17,955 bases of DNA from positions 1 through 17,955 of the forward strand of contig CAKZXL010000573.1 of the NCBI GenBank assembly GCA_937883885.1. The letters run 5' to 3'. This DNA is from an uncultured Aquincola sp. (GTDB lineage Bacteria; Pseudomonadota; Gammaproteobacteria; Burkholderiales; Burkholderiaceae). The notes beneath the pieces were generated by a model that did not search any database, had not been told where the DNA came from, and saw only the letters and a list, made by a program, of their open reading frames with translations. Of this stretch, positions 6,582 through 16,859 are shown piece after piece (position 1 is the first letter of the stretch; every line of letters starts with the position of its first letter). Position numbers and translations under genes: made by a program.

Positions 6582-7553
6582 TCAGCCCACGTGGGCTTCC
6601 ACGGCCTCCACCGGCTCGGGCCGCACGCGCAGCGCCCAGGCCACGCCGGCCACCAGCAGCACGATGCCCGCCAGCGTGGCCGGCGCCGGCCACTGGCCGC
6701 GCAGCAGGAAGGCATAGGCCAGGGCTGACAGCGTCTCGAACACGATGAGCTGGCCCACCAGCGTGGTGGGCAGGCGCTGGCTGGCCTCGTTCCAGCACAG
6801 CGTGCCCAGCCAGGAGGCAAACAGCCCGATGGCCAGCATCAGCCCCAGGAACAGGCCGGGCGTGGGCCCCAGCGGCATGTCGAAGGGCTGCGCCGTCGCG
6901 CTGTTCCAGATCCACACGCCGGCCAAGCCCAGCACCGCCATCGGCAGCGTGGCGATGCCTTGCGCGGTGGCCCAGCTGCGCGGGCTGCGGTCGGTGTGGT
7001 GGCGCAGCCAGTCGGCATTGCGCATCGGATACCAGGTCCAGCAGGCCACGGCCGCGATGGCCAGCAGCGCACCGGTGGCATAGCGACCCAGGTCGGCGGC
7101 GGGGTCGGCGCGCAGCTGCTGCAGCTCAGCCTGGTTGACGCAGCCGATGCCCAGCGCAATGAGGCCCAGCGAAGGCGCCAGCCGCAGCCAGGGCAAGCGG
7201 CCGTCACGCTCGGCATCACGCAGGTTGGAGCAGATGGCGATCACCACCGGCAGCGTGCCGATGATCATGGTGGGCAGCGGCCCGCCCGCGCGCTGGATGG
7301 CGGCCGACAGGCACAGGTAGTACAGCACGTTGCCCACCAGCGAGAGCTTGGCCGCCTCGATCCAGTCGGCGCGGGTGAACTGGGCCATGCGCCGCCGGTC
7401 CAGCCACAGCATGGGCAGCGCGATGAGGCCGAAGGCCAGGTAGCGGCCGAAGGACAGCAAGGTGGCCGGGTAGTCGGGCAGCAGCGTGGGCGCGACGAAG
7501 ACGAGGCCCCACATCAGGCCGGCGGCCAGGGCGAACAAGGTACCGATGAGCAT
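6582..7553 (-). CDS. EamA/DMT family transporter
   Basis: A 323-residue integral membrane protein with about ten hydrophobic helices arranged as two EamA repeats, the layout of drug/metabolite transporter superfamily members. The first repeat begins MLIGTLFALAAGLMWGLVF, typical of EamA N-termini. The second ends with FLLRGQWPAPATLAGIVLLV, the usual last two helices. Such proteins mostly export amino acids or other metabolites; the substrate here cannot be read from the sequence. It lies 68 bp downstream of the AraC-type regulator on the same strand, so the regulator may control it. No obvious Shine-Dalgarno precedes the ATG. The C-terminal tail (RPEPVEAVEAHVG) is cytoplasmic and acidic. Confidence 0.9.
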   Translation of the reverse strand: MLIGTLFALAAGLMWGLVFVAPTLLPDYPATLLSFGRYLAFGLIALPMLWLDRRRMAQFTRADWIEAAKLSLVGNVLYYLCLSAAIQRAGGPLPTMIIGTLPVVIAICSNLRDAERDGRLPWLRLAPSLGLIALGIGCVNQAELQQLRADPAADLGRYATGALLAIAAVACWTWYPMRNADWLRHHTDRSPRSWATAQGIATLPMAVLGLAGVWIWNSATAQPFDMPLGPTPGLFLGLMLAIGLFASWLGTLCWNEASQRLPTTLVGQLIVFETLSALAYAFLLRGQWPAPATLAGIVLLVAGVAWALRVRPEPVEAVEAHVG

Positions 7554-7621
7554 GGGCGCAAGTGTCGGCGCTGCGGCCGGCCGCCGTCTTGTACCGGCTT
7601 GCGCTGCGCCGGGGTCGCCCT

Positions 7622-8449
7622 TCAGCGGCCGCCCACCTGCCGTGCGTAACGCGCCGGCGTCACGCCGTATCGGTTCACGAAGGCGCGGGTCAGGTGCGCC
7701 TGGTCGGTCAGGCCCACCGCGGCGGCCACGTCGGCCGGCTTGTGGCCGCGCGCCAGCCGCTGCTTGGCCTGCAGCAGGCGCAGCGCCATCAGCATCTGGT
7801 GGGGCGTGGCGCCATGGGCGGCCTTGAAGCTGCGCTGGAAATGGAACGGGCTGAGGCCGGCCACGGCCGCCAGCTGCTCCAGCCGCAACGGCTCGGCCAG
7901 GTGGGCGTGCAGGTAGTCGATCACCGCGGCAAAGCGCTGCGGCGCCCCTGCCGGCCGCGTGGCGCTGGCCTGCACGCGGGGCCGCAGCAGCGCCAGCAGC
8001 TCTTGCAGGTGGCTGTCGAAAGCCAGCGGGTCATCGGCCAGCCACAGCGCGCCGAGCCGCTGGCCCACCTGGGCCGCCAGCCGCGGCGCGTGCAGCACCG
8101 CGGCATCGAAGTGCCAGGCGCCATCACCCGTCACGGCCTGCAGCAGGGGGGCGTCGAGGTACAGCATGCGGTAGCGCCAGCCGCCTTCGGTCTCGGCGCG
8201 GCCGGTGTGCAGCTCGTCGGGGTTCATCAGCACCACCGAGCCGGCGGCGGCCAGGTGGTCGCTGCCGCGGTAACGGAAGCGCTCGACTCCGGCCGCGATG
8301 GCACCCAGGCCATAGGCGTCATGGGTGTGCGGCTCGAAGGCATGCCGGACGATGTGGGCGCGGTACAGCTCCACGCCCGGCCGGTGCGTGGGCCGGCGGA
8401 ACTCGGCCCGGTCGGCCGGGTGGTCGAACTGCTCGGGCACCGCTTGCAT
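7622..8449 (-). CDS. AraC family transcriptional regulator with cupin sensor
   Basis: A 275-residue regulator. The N-terminal half (about 20-150) is an AraC-type cupin ligand-binding domain, with the HAFEPHTHDAYGLGAI histidine region and the NPDELHTGRA strand. The C-terminal part (about 170-270) holds two helix-turn-helix motifs: LRLEQLAAVAGLSPFHFQR and VAAAVGLTDQAHLTRAF, followed by the family ending YGVTPARYARQ. This architecture is found in regulators that respond to small metabolites and often sit next to an EamA or LysE exporter, as here. It probably activates the EamA gene 68 bp downstream; that is inference from position. No strong Shine-Dalgarno precedes the ATG. GCATGCG-like sequences at 8446 and 8462 near its start could be regulator sites, but the evidence is thin. 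Confidence 0.9.
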   Translation of the reverse strand: MQAVPEQFDHPADRAEFRRPTHRPGVELYRAHIVRHAFEPHTHDAYGLGAIAAGVERFRYRGSDHLAAAGSVVLMNPDELHTGRAETEGGWRYRMLYLDAPLLQAVTGDGAWHFDAAVLHAPRLAAQVGQRLGALWLADDPLAFDSHLQELLALLRPRVQASATRPAGAPQRFAAVIDYLHAHLAEPLRLEQLAAVAGLSPFHFQRSFKAAHGATPHQMLMALRLLQAKQRLARGHKPADVAAAVGLTDQAHLTRAFVNRYGVTPARYARQVGGR

Positions 8450-8611
8450 GCGCCGATGATGGCATGCGGCGTCGCCCTACATGCAACCGCGCCCCGGACC
8501 GACGGTTACGAGTGTGAGGCGGGGGCACAGTGGCTTCACCGCTGAACAAGACAGCGGGCGGCGGCGCAACAGCGCGGCCTTCCACCCCACAAAGCCTACG
8601 AAGGAACCACC

Positions 8612-8797
8612 ATGAACGACGATCAAGTCAAGGGCCGCCTGACGGACGCCAAGGGCCACATCAAGGAAGCCATCGGCAAGGCCGTCGGCAACGAGAAGCT
8701 GGAATCCGAAGGCCTGGCCGACCAGGCCAAGGGCACGACCCAGAAGACCTACGGCGACGCCAAGGAAGACGTCAAGGACGCCGTGAAGGGCCGCTGA
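8612..8797 (+). CDS. CsbD family stress protein
   Basis: A 61-residue, highly charged hydrophilic protein, MNDDQVKGRLTDAKGHIKEA at the start, with the CsbD repeats of the type KG...DAKG, KEAIGKAVGNEKLESEG and DQAKGTTQKTYGDAKEDV. CsbD-family proteins (YjbJ in Escherichia coli) are abundant, disordered stress-induced proteins of unknown mechanism. The ATG is supported by AAGGA about 7 nt upstream. It is transcribed away from the AraC-type gene and stands alone. Stress control is known for the family, but I could not identify a promoter type in the 162-bp spacer at 8450-8611. Two hairpins follow the stop. Confidence 0.93.
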   Translation: MNDDQVKGRLTDAKGHIKEAIGKAVGNEKLESEGLADQAKGTTQKTYGDAKEDVKDAVKGR

Positions 8798-8812
8798 AGC
8801 GCGGACCCCTCG

Positions 8813-8834
8813 GGCGCCTGAGACGTGAGGCGCC
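8813..8834 (+). other. First hairpin after csbD-like gene
   Basis: GGCGCCT (8813-8819) and AGGCGCC (8828-8834) form a perfect 7-bp stem with an 8-nt loop, 15 bp after the stop. No T-run follows. It could protect the 3' end of the short transcript. Confidence 0.45.
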
Positions 8835-8846
8835 ACCACCGACCCA

Positions 8847-8874
8847 ACGGGCCCTCACGGGCCCGTCGGCGTTT
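8847..8874 (+). terminator. Likely terminator of the csbD-like gene
   Basis: ACGGGCCC (8847-8854) and GGGCCCGT (8859-8866) form a perfect 8-bp GC-rich stem with a 4-nt loop, followed by CGGCGTTT. The T-run is short and displaced, but this is the best terminator-like structure downstream of the gene. Confidence 0.55.
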
Positions 8875-8882
8875 CAGGTACG

Positions 8883-8898
8883 GCTTAGCTCGCTAAGC
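8883..8898. repeat. Palindrome GCTTAGC-TC-GCTAAGC
   Basis: A perfect 7-bp inverted repeat with a 2-bp centre lies in the spacer between csbD and glpV. It is less GC-rich than its surroundings. It could be a protein-binding site or a further hairpin; nothing in the sequence decides between these. Confidence 0.4.
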
Positions 8899-8914
8899 AC
8901 AGCCCCGCGGCCGC

Positions 8915-8961
8915 CGCCCGGCCGCTCCGAAGGCGGCCGCGGCAACCCTCTCGGAGGGTGG
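8915..8961 (+). repeat. Degenerate third copy of the intergenic hairpin repeat
   Basis: The segment begins CGCCCGGCCGCTCCGAAG and ends with a pyrimidine/purine hairpin and GGGTGG, in the same order as copy B at 836-903 (CGCCGGGCCGCTCCCAAG, then CCCCCTCGGGGGGTGG). The right-hand GAGCTTGGGGGCTC end is missing. A small stem ACCCTC (8945-8950) with GAGGGT (8954-8959) is kept. The homology is judged by eye. Confidence 0.5.
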
Positions 8962-8980
8962 GCCCATGTACGCATGGGCC
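8961..8980. terminator. Hairpin at the 3' end of the glpV transcript
   Basis: GGCCCATG (8961-8968) and CATGGGCC (8973-8980) form a perfect 8-bp inverted repeat with a 4-nt loop. It is 10 bp past the glpV stop on the minus strand, a normal position for a terminator or a 3'-protecting hairpin of the glp operon. No U-tract follows on the minus strand. Confidence 0.45.
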
Positions 8981-8990
8981 GGGTGCCCCA

Positions 8991-10724
<1,734 letters not shown>

Positions 10725-10739
10725 GTTTGTCTCCTCGGT

Positions 10740-10788
10740 GTGCTTCCCCGCGACTGCGGTTCGGGTGACCACGGCCCCGGGGAAGCAC
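10740..10788 (-). promoter_or_regulatory. Intercistronic hairpin upstream of glpV
   Basis: GTGCTTCCCCG (10740-10750) and CGGGGAAGCAC (10778-10788) are a perfect 11-bp inverted repeat with a 27-nt loop, in the 94-bp gap between the DUF2160 gene and glpV. On the minus-strand mRNA it ends 3 nt before the GAGGAGA Shine-Dalgarno of glpV. It could stabilise a processed glpV message, or attenuate read-through. It is not followed by a U-run, so simple termination is unlikely. Confidence 0.6.
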
Positions 10789-10818
10789 CGGGCCGGATTC
10801 CCTTCTTCAAAGCGGGCC

Positions 10819-11127
10819 TCAGCCCTTCTTCATGATCAATCCGAGCACGGCCATGGACAGCACGAAGCTGAACCACACGCTGGGCTCCTGCTCCAGCGAG
10901 AACCATTGCGCCAAATGCTCACCCAGGCCCACCCAGGCCAGGTTGATGTAGGCGGCGGTGAGCAGGCCGATGAACAGCCGGTCGCCGCGCGTGGTGGCCA
11001 TCGGCAGCCAGCCCTTGCGCATGACGGTGGGGCTCTTGAGCTCCCACACGGTCATGCCGATGAGCATCAGCACGATGCAGGTGAAGAAGACGGCGACGGG
11101 CGTCGTCCAGACCATCCAGGCAAACAT
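10819..11127 (-). CDS. DUF2160 small membrane protein of the glycerol ABC locus
   Basis: A 102-residue protein with three predicted transmembrane helices: about 8-27, 50-67 and 82-98. Between the first two is a conserved loop with WELKSPTVMRKGWLPMATTRGDR. It matches DUF2160, a family of small integral membrane proteins almost always found beside glycerol-type ABC transporter genes. The ATG is supported by AGGGAGAG 6 nt upstream. It lies 30 bp after glpQ and before glpV. Its role is unknown; candidates are an accessory subunit or assembly factor for GlpP/GlpQ. I believe the Rhizobium operon carries a gene here called glpU, but I have not assigned the symbol because I cannot confirm the match. 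Confidence 0.85.
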   Translation of the reverse strand: MFAWMVWTTPVAVFFTCIVLMLIGMTVWELKSPTVMRKGWLPMATTRGDRLFIGLLTAAYINLAWVGLGEHLAQWFSLEQEPSVWFSFVLSMAVLGLIMKKG

Positions 11128-11157
11128 CAGACTCTCCCTTTACGTCGATGGGCCACG

Positions 11158-11962
11158 TCAAACGCGTCCCATGGCGAAGCCCTTGGCGATGTAGTGCCGC
11201 ACGAACCAGATCACGATGGCGCCCGGCACGATGGTGAGCACCCCGGCCGCGGCCAGCGTGGCCCAGTCCATGCCGGAGGCACTCACGGTGCGGGTCATCG
11301 TCGCCACGATGGGCTTGGCGTCCACGCTGGTCAGCGTGCGCGCCAGCAGCAGCTCCACCCAGCTGAACATGAAGCAGAAGAACGCGGCCACGCCCACGCC
11401 CGCCTTGATCAGCGGCAGGAAGATGGTGAGGAAAAAGCGCGGGAAGCTGTAGCCGTCGATGTAGGCCGTCTCGTCGATCTCGCGCGGGATGCCGCTCATG
11501 AAGCCTTCCAGGATCCACACCGCCAGCGGCACGTTGAACACCAGGTGCGCCAGCGCCACGGCCAGGTGGGTGTCCATCAGGCCCACGGTGGTGTAGAGCT
11601 GGAAGAAGGGCAGCAAGAACACCGCGGGCGGCGTCATGCGGTTGGTCAGCAGCCAAAAGAAGACGTGCTTGTCGCCCAGGAAGCTGAAGCGGCTGAAGGC
11701 ATAGGCCGCCGGCAGCGCCACGGTGATGCTGATCACCGTGTTGATGGCCACGTAGATCAGGCTGTTGATGTAGCCCGAGTACCAGCTCTCGTCGGTGAAG
11801 ATGGTCTTGTAGTTATCCCAGGTGAAATCCTGCGGCCACAGGCTGAAGCTGGACAGGATCTCCTGGTTGGTCTTGAAGGACATCATCGTCATCCAGTAGA
11901 TCGGCAGGATGGCGAAGACGAGGTACAGCAGCAAGAACAGCGTGCGCTTCTGGAAGCCCTGC

Positions 11963-11970
<8 letters not shown>
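11158..11970 (-). CDS. glpQ: Glycerol ABC transporter permease GlpQ (MalG-like)
   Basis: A 270-residue inner-membrane permease with about six helices, of the MalG/binding-protein-dependent transport type. The EAA loop that docks on the ATPase is at about 164-189 (REIDETAYIDGYSFPRFFLT, with the following Leu-Pro). The start is a GTG at 11970, inside the last codons of glpP, giving an 8-bp overlap, and AAGGAG lies 7 nt before it. The N-terminus MNKQGFQKRTLFLLL is a short basic leader before the first helix. It should pair with GlpP to form the channel. The overlap suggests translational coupling with glpP. Confidence 0.9.
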
Positions 11971-13941
<1,971 letters not shown>

Positions 13942-13942
13942 G

Positions 13943-15022
13943 TCAGTTGCGTCCGGCCGGGGCCACCAGCAAGTCGCCCGCGGCATCGAACACGTAGGCC
14001 TGCGCGGGGTCGAGGTAGAGGGTGACGTTGCTGCCCAGGTCGAGCACATGCACGCCAGTGAGCTGGGCCACCACTTCGCCCACGGCGGTGTGCACATGCA
14101 CGAAGGTGTCGGAGCCGCTGATCTCGGCCAGCTCCACCTGGCCGGGCAGCGTCAGGTCGCCGGGGCGGCCGGTGACGCGGAAGGCCGGCGCCCGCACGCC
14201 CACGGTCAGGCTACTGGCGCGGGCGTCGTTGGCCAGCGCCACCGGCAGCACCGGGCCGCCGGCCAGCTGCACGCCGCCGGCGGTGTGGCTGGCGGGCAGC
14301 AGGTTCATCGGCGGGTCGCTGAAGGCCCGCGCCACGCGGATGGATCGCGGCCGGTGGAACACTTCGGAGGTGGGGCCGTACTGCAGCAGCTCGCCCGCAT
14401 CCATCACCGCGGTGTAGCCGCCCAGCAGCAGGGCTTCGGTGGGCTCGGTGGTGGCGTAGACCACGGTGGATTCGCCGCCCGCAAACAGGGCCACCAGTTC
14501 TTCGCGCAGCTCTTCGCGCAGCTTGTAGTCGAGGTTGACCAGCGGCTCGTCCAGCAGCAGCAACGGCGCGCCCTTGGCCAGCGCACGCGCCATGGCCACG
14601 CGCTGCTGCTGGCCGCCCGACAGCTCGGCCGGCAGCCTCTTCAGGAAGGGGTCGATGTGCAGCCGTTCGGCCAGCGCCTGCACCTGGTGGTCGATGGCGG
14701 CGCGGTCGAGGCCGCCGCGCAGCTTCAACGGCGAGGCGATGTTGTCGGCCACCGTCATCGACGGATAGTTGATGAACTGCTGGTACACCATGGCCACGTT
14801 GCGGTCGCGCACCGGCACGCCGGTGACGTCGCGGCCGTCGACCCTCACCTGGCCGTGCGAAGGCGTGTCCAGCCCCGCCATCAGCCGCATCAGCGAGGTC
14901 TTGCCGGCCTGTGTTGCGCCCAGCAACACCGTCACGGCATTGGGCTGCAGCCGCAGGTCGATCGGGTACAGGTGGTGCGCCGCCCCCACCTGCTTGTCGA
15001 CGCGTTCGAGCGTGAGTTCCAT
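13943..15022 (-). CDS. glpS: Glycerol ABC transporter ATPase GlpS (degenerate Walker A and switch)
   Basis: A 359-residue ABC ATPase with a C-terminal TOBE-type region. The signature LSGGQQQ (134-140) is canonical, as are the Q-loop VYQQF (79-83), Walker B LLLLDE (154-159) and D-loop NLD (163-165). Walker A is unusual: GATQAGKTS (35-43) lacks the usual central glycine of the P-loop. The switch histidine is missing: the expected THD reads TTE (191-193), with Thr192 in place of His. This complements the faults of GlpT. The ATG at 15022 is 3 bp past the glpD stop, with only a weak AAGAAG upstream, so translation is probably coupled to glpD. It energises glycerol import together with GlpT. Confidence 0.9.
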   Translation of the reverse strand: MELTLERVDKQVGAAHHLYPIDLRLQPNAVTVLLGATQAGKTSLMRLMAGLDTPSHGQVRVDGRDVTGVPVRDRNVAMVYQQFINYPSMTVADNIASPLKLRGGLDRAAIDHQVQALAERLHIDPFLKRLPAELSGGQQQRVAMARALAKGAPLLLLDEPLVNLDYKLREELREELVALFAGGESTVVYATTEPTEALLLGGYTAVMDAGELLQYGPTSEVFHRPRSIRVARAFSDPPMNLLPASHTAGGVQLAGGPVLPVALANDARASSLTVGVRAPAFRVTGRPGDLTLPGQVELAEISGSDTFVHVHTAVGEVVAQLTGVHVLDLGSNVTLYLDPAQAYVFDAAGDLLVAPAGRN

Positions 15023-15025
15023 CGT

Positions 15026-16699
15026 TTACTTCTTGGTGGCCATTTCAGGCGGCAGGCCCGCCATGGTCTGGTCGGCGGGGGTGGTTTCGCCGGGAAATTG
15101 CGCCGCCCACCAGGCGGCGACGGCCGCGCGCTGGGCTTCGGTCAAGTGCAGGCCCAGCTTGGTGCGGCGCCACAGGGCGTCGTCGGCGCTGCGGGCCCAT
15201 TCATGCGCGTGGAGGTAGCGCAGCTCGGCCTCGTACAGACAGGGCGCCACCTCGGTGCCCAGCGACGCCAGGCCGCTGGCATCGGCGGGCAGGAACAGCG
15301 CCACGCGGCTGCCATAGCTGCGCGCCCAGCGCTGGCGCAGCGGCTGCGGCAGCCAGGGGTGGCTGCGGGCCAGCGCGGCCTCGAAGCGGGGAATCGCGTC
15401 GGGCCGGGCCACCGGCGCCGCGGCGTCGCGGCGGCGGGCCGCGGCGGGGGCCGACAGGGAACTGGCCACGTCGGGCCAGGCCGCGATGTCGCCACCGGGC
15501 ATCACCGCACCGGCGGTCCAGGCGCCTTGCGCCAGGCCCAGCGGCGCCTGCAGCAGATCGGCGGCCTCTTCGGCCAGCTTGCGGAAGGTGGTGATCTTGC
15601 CGCCCCACACGCTGAGCAACGGCGCGGCGGTGGTGTCCAGGTCCAGCAGGTAGTCGCGCGTCACGGCCGAGGCGTCGCTGGATTCGTCGTCCAGCAGCGG
15701 CCGCACGCCGCTGTAGGTCCACACCACGTCGGCCGGCGTCACCGGCTTGGCGAAGTAGCGGCTGGCCTGTTCGCACAGGTAATCGATCTCCGATTGGTCG
15801 ATGCGCGCCGTGCCGATGGGGCCGTGGTGCTCGACGTCGGTGGTGCCGATCAGCGTGAAGTCGTCTTCGTAGGGGATCGCAAAGATGATGCGCTTGTCGG
15901 GGTTCTGGAAGATGTAGGCATGGTCGTGCTCGAACATCTTCTTGACGACGATGTGCGAGCCCTTGATGAGCCGCAGGCTCTTGCTGCCCTGCAAGTGCGC
16001 CTGCTGCTTGAGGAACTGCGCCGTCCACGGGCCGGCGGCATTGACCAGCGCACGCGCCTGCACCGGCTGCAGCGTGCCGTCAGCATGGCGCAGCGTGGCG
16101 CTCCAGCCCTGCGGGCTGCGCTCGGCCTGGGTGCAGCTGGTGCGGGTGTAGATGGTGGCGCCGTGCTGCTGAGCATCGAGCACGTTCAGCAGCACCAGGC
16201 GCGCATCGTCCACCCAGCCGTCGGAGTAGACGAAGCCTTTCGTGAAGCCGGGCTTGAGCGGCCGGCCGGCCGCATGGGTGCGCAGGTCCACGGTCTTGCT
16301 GCCGGGCAGCACCTCGCGCTTGGCCAGGTGGTCGTACAGGAACAGGCCGGCGCGGATCATCCAGGCCGGGCGCAGGAAGTTGGCCTTGGGGTCGTGCGGC
16401 ATCACGAAGCGCAGCGGCCACATGATGTGCGGCGCGGCCTTGATCAGCACCTCGCGCTCGGCCAGCGCCTTGCGCACCAGCGAGAACTCGTAGTACTCCA
16501 GGTAGCGCAGCCCGCCGTGGATGAGCTTGGTGGACGACGAGGAGGTGTGCTGGGCCAGGTCGTGCTGCTCGCACAGCACCACCTTGGCACCGCGGCCCGC
16601 CAGGTCGCGTGCGATGCCGGCGCCATTGATGCCGCCGCCGACGACGAGCACGTCGCAGGTCAGGGGCTGGTCGCTGGGGGGCAGCGGGTTCAAGGGCAT
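15026..16699 (-). CDS. glpD: Aerobic glycerol-3-phosphate dehydrogenase GlpD
   Basis: A 557-residue FAD enzyme of the inner membrane surface that oxidises glycerol-3-phosphate to dihydroxyacetone phosphate and reduces quinone. The FAD-binding motif is VLVVGGGINGAGIARDLAGR (17-36), followed by SSSSTKLIHGGLRYLEYYE (53-71), the family's second hallmark. The C-terminal domain from about 440 is Arg/Trp-rich. The protein is longer than the 501-residue E. coli enzyme, partly from an Ala/Arg/Pro-rich linker around 400-435 (AAARRRDAAAPVARP). The ATG at 16699 is used since TGA lies in frame upstream. AGGAGA is only 2-3 nt before this ATG and is partly inside a hairpin. TTG at codon 3 (16693) would have a normal spacing and is an alternative. 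It is the first gene of the minus-strand glp operon, divergent from glpR. Confidence 0.93.
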   Translation of the reverse strand: MPLNPLPPSDQPLTCDVLVVGGGINGAGIARDLAGRGAKVVLCEQHDLAQHTSSSSTKLIHGGLRYLEYYEFSLVRKALAEREVLIKAAPHIMWPLRFVMPHDPKANFLRPAWMIRAGLFLYDHLAKREVLPGSKTVDLRTHAAGRPLKPGFTKGFVYSDGWVDDARLVLLNVLDAQQHGATIYTRTSCTQAERSPQGWSATLRHADGTLQPVQARALVNAAGPWTAQFLKQQAHLQGSKSLRLIKGSHIVVKKMFEHDHAYIFQNPDKRIIFAIPYEDDFTLIGTTDVEHHGPIGTARIDQSEIDYLCEQASRYFAKPVTPADVVWTYSGVRPLLDDESSDASAVTRDYLLDLDTTAAPLLSVWGGKITTFRKLAEEAADLLQAPLGLAQGAWTAGAVMPGGDIAAWPDVASSLSAPAAARRRDAAAPVARPDAIPRFEAALARSHPWLPQPLRQRWARSYGSRVALFLPADASGLASLGTEVAPCLYEAELRYLHAHEWARSADDALWRRTKLGLHLTEAQRAAVAAWWAAQFPGETTPADQTMAGLPPEMATKK

Positions 16700-16703
16700 G
16701 TCT

Positions 16704-16725
16704 CCTGGTCAGCACGCCGACCAGG
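16704..16725 (-). promoter_or_regulatory. Hairpin overlapping the glpD Shine-Dalgarno
   Basis: CCTGGTC (16704-16710) and GACCAGG (16719-16725) form a perfect 7-bp stem with an 8-nt loop. On the glpD mRNA the 3' arm GACCAGG contains the first three bases of the AGGAGA Shine-Dalgarno (16706-16701), so folding would hide part of the ribosome site. A translational control role is inference. Confidence 0.5.
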
Positions 16726-16731
16726 GCCGAC

Positions 16732-16794
16732 GTTCGTTTGAAGTTCGTTTCGCGTTCGTTATCGCGCTTCTTTTTTCGTTTTAGCGGTTTCGCG
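16732..16794. promoter_or_regulatory. Candidate GlpR operator and promoter region, phased GTTCGTT repeats
   Basis: Three direct repeats of GTTCGTT start at 16732, 16743 and 16754, exactly 11 bp apart, so on one face of the helix. Related sequences continue at 16774 (TTTCGTT) and about 16787 (GTTTCGC). The block from 16732 to 16790 is far less GC-rich than anything else in the window, which fits a promoter for the divergent glpD and glpR arms. DeoR-family GlpR operators in other proteobacteria contain TTCG and CGAA half-sites, so binding of GlpR here is plausible. I could not assign a -10/-35 pair with confidence. Confidence 0.55.
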
Positions 16795-16795
16795 A

Positions 16796-16848
16796 GCGGC
16801 TGACAAGTAGGCAAACCGCCGGGGAGTCAGCCGCGCGGTTTGCGCCTA
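16796..16848 (+). promoter_or_regulatory. Two interleaved inverted repeats upstream of glpR
   Basis: Repeat 1: GCGGCTGAC (16796-16804) with GTCAGCCGC (16826-16834), 9 bp perfect. Repeat 2: TAGGCAAACCGC (16808-16819) with GCGGTTTGCGCCTA (16835-16848), 12 bp matching with a 2-base bulge. The arms alternate in the order 1-2-1'-2', so only one of the two simple hairpins can form at a time. This could be two overlapping operators on DNA, or alternative folds in the 5' leader of glpR, whose start is 11 bp further on. Confidence 0.5.
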
Positions 16849-16859
16849 CCCTCCCTGCC

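Noticed and set aside
8446..8471. GCATGCG-type direct repeats near the AraC gene start as regulator half-sites
   Set aside because: Only two short copies in a GC-rich context, one inside the start codon region; not distinguishable from chance.
16796..16848. An H-type pseudoknot in the glpR leader
   Set aside because: The arm order allows it on paper, but no linker exists between the 3' arms to span a 9-bp stem, so both stems cannot easily form together; reported only as alternative folds or operators.
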